From CAYYMD01 sp964472875 (GTDB lineage: Bacteria; Planctomycetota; Phycisphaerae; SM23-33), in NCBI GenBank assembly GCA_964472875.1, contig CAYYMD010000027.1, forward strand, positions 1-38,989: a DNA stretch of 38,989 nucleotides, given 5' to 3'. The notes under the pieces were generated by a model, which worked only from the letters and a program-made list of their open reading frames with translations, was not told the DNA's origin and did not search any database. This document shows, piece after piece, positions 26,583 through 34,776 of this stretch; position 1 is the stretch's first letter; every line of letters starts with the position of its first letter. Position numbers and translations under genes: made by a program.

Positions 26583-28226
26583 ATGGCTGATTATTCGATA
26601 AGCCCCGAAGGCGAAAAGTTCAAGATTCCCGCACAGAGCGAATATGCCGCCGAGTACAAGCGGCTGGATAAACTCGTCACCCAGGCCCGCAAGGACGGCA
26701 GGGAAATCGTGGTGGTCATGGGCGTTGGATTCGTGGGAGCGGTGATGGCCGGCATTGTCGCCGATTCGACCGACAAGAAGGGCAAGCCCAGCAAGTTTGT
26801 CATCGGCTGCCAGAGGCCCAGCACGCGCAGTTACTGGAAGATTCCGCTGTTGAACCGCGGCGAGGCGCCGGTCAAGGCCGAAGACCCCGAAGTTGACCCG
26901 ATGATCCGTCGCTGCGTTAAGGAGAAAAAGACGCTCACGGCCACGTACAACAACGACTGCCTCAAGCTCGCCGACGTGGTCGTTGTGGACGTGCAGTGCG
27001 ATTACTCCAAGCAGGACCTGGGCGACATGCGGACCGGTCAGGCCGAGATGACCGCTCTGGAGGCCACCATGAGGACCATCGGCAACAAGATTCCTCCCAA
27101 GTGCCTGGTGCTGATAGAAACCACCGTGGCGCCGGGAACTACGGAGTACGTGGCCTGGCCGATAATGAAAAAGGCGTTTCAGCGGCGAGAGATAAAGTCC
27201 ACGCCGCTTCTGTCGCACAGTTTCGAGCGCGTCATGCCGGGCAGGAACTACGTTGCCAGCATACGCGATTTCTGGCGGGTATGCTCCGGCTGCACCGCCG
27301 AGGCGCGCAAACGCGTGGTCAAATTCCTCAAGAGCGTGCTGAACACGGATGACTATCCGCTGACGGTCATGGACCGGCCCATCGAGTCGGAGACCACCAA
27401 GATCGTCGAGAACTCATACCGAGCCACGATACTGGCGTTCCTGAATGAATGGTCGCTGTTCGCCGAGCGAAACGGCGTGGATCTGATTAAGGTCATCAAC
27501 GCCATCAAGATGCGGCCGACGCACAGCAATATTATTTTCCCCGGCCCGGGCATCGGCGGCTACTGCCTGCCGAAGGATGGCGGTCTGGGCTACTGGGCGT
27601 ACCGGCACATCCTGGGCTTCAACGACGGCGACGAGGTGTTCCGGATAACTCCAACCGCCATCGACATAAATGACACCCGCGGACTTCACGTGGCCGAACT
27701 TGTCCGCGATGCGCTTCGCAACATGGGCAGGTACATTGCCGCGGCCGACGTGCTCATCGCCGGGGCGTCTTACCGCCAGGACGTTGGCGACACGCGCTAC
27801 AGCGGCTCGGAGATGGTCGCCCGGAAACTGAAAGAAATGGGCGCAGAAATCCACGTCCACGACCCTTACGTTGAGCATTGGTACGAACTTGAGAAACAGG
27901 ATGTATATCCCGCCCCCGGCCACTCGTGGGAGCGATTCTTCCGCAACCAGAAGGAACTGGCCGACGTCCGCGTCTGCAACGATTTGCAAAAGGCGCTGAA
28001 GGGCGCCGAGGCGATTGTCCTGGCCGTGCCGCACAAGCCGTACCTGGACCTGTCGCCGGACAATGTGGTCAAATGGGCCGGCGGGCCGCTTGCCGTGGTG
28101 GACTGCTTCGGCATACTCGACGACGAGCGAATAAAGCGCTACTTCGAACTGGGTTGCGAAGTTAAAGCACTGGGCAGAGGGCACATACAACGCATCAAGG
28201 AAGAGGTTCGAAAGAAAATGAAATAA
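26583..28226 (+). CDS. UDP-glucose/GDP-mannose dehydrogenase family enzyme
   Basis: The 547-residue enzyme oxidises a nucleotide sugar at C6 in two NAD-dependent steps for polysaccharide precursors. The NAD-binding motif is VVMGVGFVGAVMAGIVAD (about residues 44-61). ETTVAPGTTEYV, SETTKIVENSYRATILAFLNE and the catalytic-Cys motif GIGGYCLPKD (Cys about residue 327) identify the family, and the C-terminal UDP-binding domain has GASYRQDVGDTRYSGS. It is about 100 residues longer than typical family members, with an N-terminal extension and an insert around residues 75-110. AGGAG 8 bp before the ATG supports the start. UDP-glucose, UDP-ManNAc or a related sugar are all possible. Confidence 0.9.
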   Translation: MADYSISPEGEKFKIPAQSEYAAEYKRLDKLVTQARKDGREIVVVMGVGFVGAVMAGIVADSTDKKGKPSKFVIGCQRPSTRSYWKIPLLNRGEAPVKAEDPEVDPMIRRCVKEKKTLTATYNNDCLKLADVVVVDVQCDYSKQDLGDMRTGQAEMTALEATMRTIGNKIPPKCLVLIETTVAPGTTEYVAWPIMKKAFQRREIKSTPLLSHSFERVMPGRNYVASIRDFWRVCSGCTAEARKRVVKFLKSVLNTDDYPLTVMDRPIESETTKIVENSYRATILAFLNEWSLFAERNGVDLIKVINAIKMRPTHSNIIFPGPGIGGYCLPKDGGLGYWAYRHILGFNDGDEVFRITPTAIDINDTRGLHVAELVRDALRNMGRYIAAADVLIAGASYRQDVGDTRYSGSEMVARKLKEMGAEIHVHDPYVEHWYELEKQDVYPAPGHSWERFFRNQKELADVRVCNDLQKALKGAEAIVLAVPHKPYLDLSPDNVVKWAGGPLAVVDCFGILDDERIKRYFELGCEVKALGRGHIQRIKEEVRKKMK

Positions 28227-28261
28227 GCGGCATTTTTAAGTTGATATGCCTTTTCGATGAT

Positions 28262-28292
28262 GTTATACTTATAGTATAATATATGGTATAAC
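28262..28292 (+). promoter_or_regulatory. Toxin-antitoxin promoter and operator repeats
   Basis: Three related half-sites, GTTATAC (28262-28268), GTATAAT (28274-28280) and GTATAAC (28286-28292), are spaced exactly 12 bp centre to centre; the first is inverted to the others. The middle one contains a perfect -10 TATAAT (28275-28280), so a bound antitoxin would block transcription. The -35 is poor. The ATG at 28297 lies only 16 bp after the -10, leaving a leader of roughly 10 nt with no ribosome site. Confidence 0.65.
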
Positions 28293-28296
28293 TATA

Positions 28297-28554
28297 ATGG
28301 GTAGTGTAAAGACAGCAATATCAATAGACAAGCGTCTTTTTGAACGGGCGGAGCGGCTTGCGGGGGAACTTGGGGTTTCGCGCAGCAGGGTGTTCGCACG
28401 TGCGCTGGAAGAATTCCTTCGGAGATACACGGGTCGGCAAATTGAGGAGAAATTCAACGAGATTTACTCACATCCGACGGATGAGCGGGAGCAGGAATTT
28501 CTGCGAGCATCCGCACAGCAGATGGCCCGTTTGACGAAGGGTGAGCAATGGTGA
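28297..28554 (+). CDS. Ribbon-helix-helix antitoxin (MazE-like partner)
   Basis: An 85-residue protein. Residues 4-45 (VKTAISIDKRLFERAERLA, then GVSRSRVFARALEEFLRRY) fit a ribbon-helix-helix DNA-binding fold, and the charged C-terminal half fits a toxin-neutralising tail. It overlaps the toxin gene by 7 bp, the usual antitoxin-first order. It probably represses its own promoter at the half-sites at 28262-28292. The family is CopG/MazE-like rather than the AbrB-type MazE of E. coli. Confidence 0.85.
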   Translation: MGSVKTAISIDKRLFERAERLAGELGVSRSRVFARALEEFLRRYTGRQIEEKFNEIYSHPTDEREQEFLRASAQQMARLTKGEQW

Positions 28555-28907
28555 TTCGACAGGGGGATATATTCTGGGTGGATTTGTCTGCTCCGGGCGG
28601 CTCCGAGCCCGGTTTTCGCCGTCCCGCCGTGGTTATCCAGAGCGATCCCGTAAATCGCTCGAAAATACGCACTACAATTGTCTGTATATTGACTACGAAT
28701 CTTCGCCTGGGCGCCGCCCCCGGCAACCTAACGCTTGATAAGGGCGAGGCGAATCTTCCGTGCCGAGGTGTAGTGAATGTTACGCAGATTCTCACACTCG
28801 ATAAGGCGCAACTTTCAGAGAAAATCGGAACGCTCTCGCGCAAACGTTTAAGGGAAGTCCTCGGCGGCGTATATATTATATTGAGTCCTTCTGATGTAAG
28901 CGGATGA
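28548..28907 (+). CDS. mazF: MazF/PemK-type mRNA endonuclease toxin
   Basis: A 119-residue MazF-fold toxin that cleaves mRNA at short motifs. Family marks are RQGDIFWVDLSAPGGSEPGF at the N-terminus, RPAVVIQSDPVN (active-site Arg region), the central TTIVCILTTNLRL and the closing VNVTQILTLDKAQL. Length is normal for MazF (~110-120). It is translationally coupled to the antitoxin by a 7-bp overlap. It converges with the phosphatidyltransferase gene, whose 3' end is 16 bp away. Cleavage motif unknown. Confidence 0.92.
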   Translation: MVIRQGDIFWVDLSAPGGSEPGFRRPAVVIQSDPVNRSKIRTTIVCILTTNLRLGAAPGNLTLDKGEANLPCRGVVNVTQILTLDKAQLSEKIGTLSRKRLREVLGGVYIILSPSDVSG

Positions 28908-28923
28908 TTATAAACGCCGCCTG

Positions 28924-29715
28924 TTAAATGGGCCAATCACCTGGATTGAAACGGGCAAAGAGCAGCCACGCGATGTTCAGTGCGGTTATGAAATCATAGG
29001 GGATGGTCATCCGTTTCCATCGCCACAGTCGGATTTTATCGAAGAACGTGCCGTTGCGCGGGTCGGTGACGGGTCGTTTGCCCGCCAGCACCGCGCGCGT
29101 GTGCGCCATGCGGCGGTAAACGGTGAAGGCGGGCAGTATCGCCTGCTGGAGAACCAGTGCCGGAATGTTGTGCGCGAAGGTGGCGATGAGGATGGCCGCC
29201 GACCGCTCGCCGCGCTGCCAGTAGCCGACAGAGCAGGATTCGATAATGTCCTCGGCTCGGGCGCGGGTGTACGAGATCATGAACGAATTGAAAAACGCCA
29301 TCATCGAAAGCAGCACGAAAAGGACGTTGGCCGGGTCCTGCCGCGCGTAAAATGCGGCGATGCCCGCGTAAACGGCGAAATCGCTGATGCGGTCGATGCT
29401 GCTGTCCAGAAATGCGCCGAACTTTGTCTTCTTGCCGCCGATGCGCGCGACCGCCCCGTCGAGCATGTCACAGGCCGAGGCGAGCAATATCAGCCCACCG
29501 GCCAGCAGCAGAAACCCATTGGCGGCGGCATCAGGATCCAAGTTCCAGGCGAACTTGCCCTGCGAGGGTCCCATCGCATAACACATGGCAGCGCCGATCG
29601 TTATAACTATCCCCAGAAGTGTCAGCGTATTGGGAGTAACGCGAATTCGCACCAGCTGACGGGCAACGGCATCCCTCGCCGCGGCAATGCTCGTTCCTGT
29701 GATGCGCCCGATCAT
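28924..29715 (-). CDS. CDP-alcohol phosphatidyltransferase family membrane enzyme
   Basis: The 263-residue integral membrane protein carries the CDP-alcohol phosphotransferase signature D-G-x2-A-R-x8-G-x3-D-x3-D, as DGAVARIGGKKTKFGAFLDS and SIDR (about residues 82-105). Membrane segments surround it. It transfers a phospho-alcohol from a CDP-linked donor during phospholipid synthesis (PgsA- or inositol-type); the acceptor cannot be told. The C-terminus is extended and basic (RLWRWKRMTIPYDFIT). It follows the multihaem cytochrome gene by 9 bp on the same strand, so the two are likely cotranscribed. Confidence 0.88.
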   Translation of the reverse strand: MIGRITGTSIAAARDAVARQLVRIRVTPNTLTLLGIVITIGAAMCYAMGPSQGKFAWNLDPDAAANGFLLLAGGLILLASACDMLDGAVARIGGKKTKFGAFLDSSIDRISDFAVYAGIAAFYARQDPANVLFVLLSMMAFFNSFMISYTRARAEDIIESCSVGYWQRGERSAAILIATFAHNIPALVLQQAILPAFTVYRRMAHTRAVLAGKRPVTDPRNGTFFDKIRLWRWKRMTIPYDFITALNIAWLLFARFNPGDWPI

Positions 29716-29724
29716 CGGCGGGAA

Positions 29725-31623
29725 TCACCCCGTTCGCCCGGCGGTTATCATCGAAGCGAACGCCTTCGCTATCGTCCGCAGAGCGGCCAGCCCGTATAGC
29801 AACAACACCACGCCCAGCACACCCGCCGAGGCAAAGCACACCACCTTAAGCAGCGGCCGGACGATAAACAGACCGGCAAACGCCCGCCAGTAAAGCGGAT
29901 CGTAATTCGCCAACTGGTGCATAGAGGCCGCAGCCGGCTGTGGCATGTCGTTCGGCGTGCGCGGCGTTACGTTTCCGTAGAAAAACGGGGCATTCAGTGA
30001 GTGGCAGTCCTCGCAGTCGTTGCCGAGGGCGTCGCCTGCGGGGCGGACGTCGTGTGCTATCGCCCATTCGTAGGATTCGGCCCGGCTGTCTTTCTCGCCG
30101 GCCAGTTCGCCGCCTTCGCCGATGCGGTAAATCTTTCCGCCTGACACGTAAACGGGTTCGGCGGCGTCCTCATCCTTGGCCATGTGAGCAAGAACTTTGG
30201 CAACCGCCTCTTCGTTTATGACGCGCGGTTTGTCTTCCTCGACGGGCAGCACCTCTTCGATAATCGGTTTGGCCTGTTCGGGGTTGAGCGGCTTGAGCCC
30301 CTCTTTCCTAAGGCGCGCCCAGTAGGACGCATGCACCACGCGATAGGGGCCGACAACACCGTCTTTTTCCATAAACACCGGCTCGACAATATAAGGCGGC
30401 GTTTCGGCTGTGCGCGACTGCGACGACAGGCCCAGCGCGTTGGCCCGCGCTGTCTGCATGCCACGAACGTGATCGACCGGCCGCGGCCCGCTGTGGCATG
30501 CCGTGCAGGACAACTTCTCGAAGTGCACCGGCGGGAAGCCGGCGTGTTCGGGTATGGGCGAGCCGAACCGCCCGGGCGGGCCTATTTTCTCGCCGTGGAT
30601 ATTTTCACCGAGGTGGCAGCCGCGGCAGGAAAGCCCGGCCGCTTCGGGCCGATCGCGCTGCTCGGCGTATTCCTCGTAGCCGCGGGTGATTTTGTGCTCC
30701 AGTTCGTTACGGTGGCAGTCGGTGCAGGTCATTCCCGCCTCGAGGTGCACGTCGGTGTCGCCGCTGAGGTGTCCGGCCGCGGGGCCGCTCAGCGGGCGAT
30801 TGGTGTGGCAAAAGTAACAACGCTCCGGCTCGGGGGTGGCGGTGATGTCCAGAAATGCCCTGTCGTTGGCGTCAAACCTGGATTTATCGTAATTAATTTT
30901 CACCGGCGCCTTGGCATCGCCGCCGCCGTCTTCGGCTGCGGGGTCGAACTGCGAAAGGTCAATTTCGCCCTCGGTCGGTCCGTCGGATGCCTGCGAGACC
31001 CTGCCTTGCACGTTCGCCAGGCCCGCCGCAACAGCCGGCGCCCAGGCGAAGTTCTGATATTCTATCTGCCTTGCGCGTTCGGCCGGGTCATATAGTCCGC
31101 CTGCGGCGTGACAGAGCATGCAGTCTATCTCAAGCTCACCCGACATATCCCATTTGGCGTCCTGGTCGGGTTCCTCGGCCATTTCCTTCGTCACGCCGCC
31201 GGGCACGTGCCGCCCGAAGGTCATTATGAAGTCCCACGGCGAAAGGCCTACGTCGGCGGGATTGTACGCACCCGCCCACGGACGATAAGACAGCGGAATC
31301 TGCGTCCCCGTCTGTTCATCGGTGAGTATCCATGCCTGGGCGGGCCTTCCCTGCGGCGCGATTCCGTGGCCAGCGTTAAAGTGCCAACCTTTGGACACGC
31401 TCGAATAGGTATGGCACTTGCCGCAGGTCTGGGAGGGTGAATATACGCCCGGAGACGAATCGTTGGGAGATATCAACGAATCATTGGCGTCATAGAGGTT
31501 GATTTTGTGAACATACCTTGCGCGGCTGTGGGTCTTGGGGGCGTGCGTTTGGGTACTTCCGCACGCCACCGCAGACCACAATGTCACCGCCGCAGCCAGT
31601 AACAGAGACGCTGATATTCTCAT
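29725..31623 (-). CDS. Seven-haem c-type cytochrome lipoprotein
   Basis: The 632-residue protein has a lipoprotein signal (lipobox SAVAC, Cys near residue 21). It carries seven CxxCH haem sites: CGKCH (~67), CMLCH (~171), CYFCH (~266), CTDCH (~297), CRGCH (~330), CTACH (~373) and CEDCH (~538). A C-terminal membrane segment (VVCFASAGVLGVVLLLYGLA) lies near residue 600. It would shuttle electrons in the periplasm. Haem spacing is uneven, with a long haem-free stretch from about 380 to 535. It lies 9 bp before the phosphatidyltransferase and 21 bp after the oxidoreductase gene. The electron donor is not evident; the neighbouring Tat oxidoreductase is a possible but unproven partner. Confidence 0.9.
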   Translation of the reverse strand: MRISASLLLAAAVTLWSAVACGSTQTHAPKTHSRARYVHKINLYDANDSLISPNDSSPGVYSPSQTCGKCHTYSSVSKGWHFNAGHGIAPQGRPAQAWILTDEQTGTQIPLSYRPWAGAYNPADVGLSPWDFIMTFGRHVPGGVTKEMAEEPDQDAKWDMSGELEIDCMLCHAAGGLYDPAERARQIEYQNFAWAPAVAAGLANVQGRVSQASDGPTEGEIDLSQFDPAAEDGGGDAKAPVKINYDKSRFDANDRAFLDITATPEPERCYFCHTNRPLSGPAAGHLSGDTDVHLEAGMTCTDCHRNELEHKITRGYEEYAEQRDRPEAAGLSCRGCHLGENIHGEKIGPPGRFGSPIPEHAGFPPVHFEKLSCTACHSGPRPVDHVRGMQTARANALGLSSQSRTAETPPYIVEPVFMEKDGVVGPYRVVHASYWARLRKEGLKPLNPEQAKPIIEEVLPVEEDKPRVINEEAVAKVLAHMAKDEDAAEPVYVSGGKIYRIGEGGELAGEKDSRAESYEWAIAHDVRPAGDALGNDCEDCHSLNAPFFYGNVTPRTPNDMPQPAAASMHQLANYDPLYWRAFAGLFIVRPLLKVVCFASAGVLGVVLLLYGLAALRTIAKAFASMITAGRTG

Positions 31624-31644
31624 CGCTTCTCCAGACGAACTGTA

Positions 31645-32976
31645 TTATACGTGGAATTCTTCTTTTTTAAACTTTTCTATCGTCCCGTTGGCCTGAGATT
31701 TATTCGCCTTCAGCACGCTGACGGCGGTTTCGTAGCCGACTTCGCCGGGGCAGTTCAGTTTATCCTTGCCGCGGATAGTGTTAAAGAAGTTTTCCAGGTG
31801 CGGCTGGTGGACCGGCTTGTTCAGATTGGCGACCATTTCTTTGGCCCGCTCATCCTGGTCCGGAGTTTCGCCGACCTTGAGTTCGATGGCGCCAGACTCT
31901 GCTTTCTTGGCCTCATCCTCCCACTGGCGTTTCTTGGCCGTGGGTTCGCGGTATATCTTACTCTTGAAGGACGGGCGCTCCGAAATATCCAGCGAGCCCT
32001 GGTTGCCCATGATGGTCTCGTAATAACCGTCATGGCTGGTGGTGTTCAGTTGCTGATAGAAACCGCGGACCGGCCCGGCCTCGGTGTCCCAGGTATAGAT
32101 GGCCATGATGTTGTCGTACCATTCTATCTTTTCGTAACGGTCTTTGCCGGCCGAGGCCTGAACGGTGCTGGGAGGCGTCTTGAGGTACCAGTTGAAAATA
32201 TCAATCTGGTGCGAGCCCAGGTCCGCAATCGAACCGCCGGAATATTTCTTGAATCTGCGCCAGTTGCGGAAGCGGAACATCGAATCATAGCCGTACTTCT
32301 CGAGTTTGGCTTCGTCTATGACGAATTTTTCGGGCCAGCCGCGCTCCATGAGCGATGTGCGGTTCCACTGACCGAAGGTGTGAGTGATATCGCCGAGGAT
32401 TTTGTCCTTCTCTATCATCTTCAGGGCGTGCAGGTAGCGGGGGTTGCTGCGGCGCTGGTGGCCGATTTGCAGCAGTTTCTTTGTCTTCTGCGCCGTTCGG
32501 ACCATATCGGCCGCCTTTTCAAGCGAGTTTGACATTTCCTTCTCGCAGTATACATGCAGTCCCGCTTCCATTGCTGCGATGGCCTGTTCTGCGTGGACGA
32601 AGTCAGGCGTGGCGATAATTACCGCGTCGAGGTCCTTTTCCTTCGAAAGCATTTCGCGGTAGTCCTCGTATACGTTGACCGACTGTTTGTATTTCTTGAG
32701 AATATTGGCCGCGTACTTCTGCGGATATTCCCATATGTCGCAAACCGCGCGGAAGCGAACGTTCGGGATTTTAAGGCACGGAATCATCAAGCGTCCCCTG
32801 CCCTGGTCGCCGGCGCCGATGAGGGCGATGTTCAGCGTATTCGAGCCGGACTTTGCCGCCTCGGCTGAAAGTATCCTCGGCGCGACCACGGTAGCCGACG
32901 CGCCCGCCGCGGTGGTAAGAAAATCGCGCCTGCTTATACCATATCGCTTTTCGTTGTTGTTTTGCTTGTCAGTCAT
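31645..32976 (-). CDS. Tat-exported Gfo/Idh/MocA family oxidoreductase
   Basis: The 443-residue protein starts with a twin-arginine signal (SRRDFLTTAAGASATVVAP, cleavage near ILSAEAA). The Rossmann motif is IALIGAGDQGRGRL (about residue 50), followed by ATPDFVHAEQ and CEKEMS (a variant of the usual CEKP hallmark) around residue 145. The second domain includes GGSIADLGSHQIDIFNW, typical of exported planctomycete members. It is the mirror-strand counterpart of the gene at 2047 and lies beside two DUF1080 proteins. Pro replaced by Glu in the CEKP motif is seen in some family members. It probably oxidises a sugar ring hydroxyl in the periplasm. Confidence 0.9.
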   Translation of the reverse strand: MTDKQNNNEKRYGISRRDFLTTAAGASATVVAPRILSAEAAKSGSNTLNIALIGAGDQGRGRLMIPCLKIPNVRFRAVCDIWEYPQKYAANILKKYKQSVNVYEDYREMLSKEKDLDAVIIATPDFVHAEQAIAAMEAGLHVYCEKEMSNSLEKAADMVRTAQKTKKLLQIGHQRRSNPRYLHALKMIEKDKILGDITHTFGQWNRTSLMERGWPEKFVIDEAKLEKYGYDSMFRFRNWRRFKKYSGGSIADLGSHQIDIFNWYLKTPPSTVQASAGKDRYEKIEWYDNIMAIYTWDTEAGPVRGFYQQLNTTSHDGYYETIMGNQGSLDISERPSFKSKIYREPTAKKRQWEDEAKKAESGAIELKVGETPDQDERAKEMVANLNKPVHQPHLENFFNTIRGKDKLNCPGEVGYETAVSVLKANKSQANGTIEKFKKEEFHV

Positions 32977-33020
32977 TTACTTCTCCATGTTAATTAAGTT
33001 AGTGGGTTTAGTGTTAATCC

Positions 33021-34109
33021 TTATAGTTTAACCAGCCAGATATTTCTGTACCTGACCGGGTGTCCGTGATCCTGTAGTTGAAGCCGTCCGGTCTGGGCGG
33101 GCTTTTTACGCTTGCCCATGCCAGTGTGTTCGTGCATTTTAAACTCGTCGTGAATCATTATTCCGTTGTGCCGCACCGTAAATTCGGCCGGTTTGATGAT
33201 CTTTCCGTTATTCACCTCTGCCGCGCGAAACACTATGTCGTAGGTTTGCCACCTTCCGGGCGGTAGGCAGGCGTTGACCGCGGGCGCTTTCTCCCTGTAA
33301 AGGGCACCGCAGCCGTTAACCCTGACCGGCCGGCCGAACGAATCCAGCACCTGCACTTCGTATCGCTCCTGAATGTAAACCCCGCTGTTGCCCCGCCCCT
33401 GACTGCGCTTTTTCGGCTCGTACGGGATGCGGAACTCCACGTGGAGTCTGAAACTGCCGAATTCTTCCGTGGTATAGTTGCTGCCTTTATTGACCTGGAT
33501 CGACCCGTCGGGGAGAATCTTCCATTTTTTATTACTCCAGGCATCCAGCGAGGTCTTCTTGCCCGGCTTGTATGGCAGCAGGACAGTGGCGTTTTTCGGC
33601 GGCTCGGCCTCCAGCGTGGGACTTTTGCGAACAGTGTACTTCAGTTCAAATTTCCCGTCCTCGGACCTGGCCGATATCGCATCGGAACTTAGTGTTCCCG
33701 ACCAGCCGCCGCCGGCTATTTCGATTTTGTCGTTGCCTTTTTCCACCCGGCCTTGCAGCGGGATTACCTTGCTTTTTCCGCTGAGTTTCACGCCATCTTT
33801 AAGATTTTGTCCGGGCAACAGGTAAGCTGTGTATTTCCCGTCACCTTCGGCGAACACCTGCCCCGCGGCGAGGACGGCCTTTCCGTCGGAGGGCTTGAAT
33901 TCGCCCTGATACTCGCCAATGAAAGGGTCTACACGCTCGATTCGGTCAACGTGTTCATCGAGGTCAACGTTCGGGTTTTTCGAACCCGTTTTCGCACACA
34001 TCGCCGAAGCGCCCCAGGGCATAATTGCAACCACGGACGCCCCCGCCGCGGCTATAATGTCGCGCCTGGAAGGAAACTCTCTTTTTCCGGCTTTACTGTT
34101 GTTATCCAT
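33021..34109 (-). CDS. Tat-exported DUF1080 protein with an extra N-terminal module
   Basis: The 362-residue protein has a twin-arginine signal (SRRDIIAAAG, cleavage near ASAMC). Residues about 60-190 form a beta-rich module (FIGEYQGEFKP, AEGDGKYTAYLLPGQNLKDG, AGGGWSGTLSSD) of unknown function. Residues about 195-362 form a DUF1080 3-keto-glycoside lyase/hydrolase domain (KKWKILPDGS, GRGNSGVYIQERYEVQVLDS, RYRNIWLVKL). It is closely related to the C-terminal two thirds of the upstream gene product, with 71 bp of identical DNA at 33586-33656 versus 34706-34776. It lies 44 bp from the oxidoreductase and 25 bp from the ThuA gene: one operon. Confidence 0.85.
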   Translation of the reverse strand: MDNNSKAGKREFPSRRDIIAAAGASVVAIMPWGASAMCAKTGSKNPNVDLDEHVDRIERVDPFIGEYQGEFKPSDGKAVLAAGQVFAEGDGKYTAYLLPGQNLKDGVKLSGKSKVIPLQGRVEKGNDKIEIAGGGWSGTLSSDAISARSEDGKFELKYTVRKSPTLEAEPPKNATVLLPYKPGKKTSLDAWSNKKWKILPDGSIQVNKGSNYTTEEFGSFRLHVEFRIPYEPKKRSQGRGNSGVYIQERYEVQVLDSFGRPVRVNGCGALYREKAPAVNACLPPGRWQTYDIVFRAAEVNNGKIIKPAEFTVRHNGIMIHDEFKMHEHTGMGKRKKPAQTGRLQLQDHGHPVRYRNIWLVKL

Positions 34110-34776
34110 TTAATTTTCCGAATTACCTGAAGCTCTAATCCTCCAGTTCTACCAGCCAGATGTTCCTGTACCTTACCGGATGTCCGTGGTCCTGGAGCAT
34201 CAATGGGCCGGTGGGTGCGATGTTGCCGAACTTTGCAGCGGTCGTGGGCCTGGGCAGTTTTACATTTTTATGGATCGTAATGCCGTTTTGGCGAACGGTC
34301 ATCATCGCATGTTTGACGACCTTGCCGTTGTTTATTTTCGGAGCGTGAAACTCGATATCGTAGGTTTGCCATCTTGCGGGGGGAAGACAGGCGTTGACCG
34401 GAGGCACACTCACGCTGTATATCGCACCACAGTCGCCTTTTCCGGGTTTCAGGCCGAAAGAATCCAGCACCTGCACTTCGTACCGTCCCTGAACGTAAGC
34501 TCCACTGTTGCCGCGACCCTGGCCGCGTTTTTTGGGCTCGTATGGTATGTAAAACTCAATGTGAATATTTGCACTGCCGAAACTTTCTTTCGTGAGGTTG
34601 TTGCCCTTGTTGACCTGCACCGAACCGTCGGGGAGGATCTTCCATTTTTTATTCTTCCAGGCGTCCAGCGAGGTCTTCTCGCCCGGCTTGTACGGCAGCA
34701 GGACGGTGGCGTTTTTCGGCGGCTCGGCCTCCAGCGTGGGACTTTTGCGAACAGTGTACTTCAGTTCAAATTTCCC
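33586..34776. repeat. Duplicated DUF1080 segments with a 71-bp identical block
   Basis: 33586-33656 is identical to 34706-34776, at an offset of 1120 bp. Flanking DNA is similar but diverged. The identical block codes for the end of the unnamed beta module and the start of DUF1080 in both neighbouring genes. This fits a tandem duplication with later gene conversion. Confidence 0.8.
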
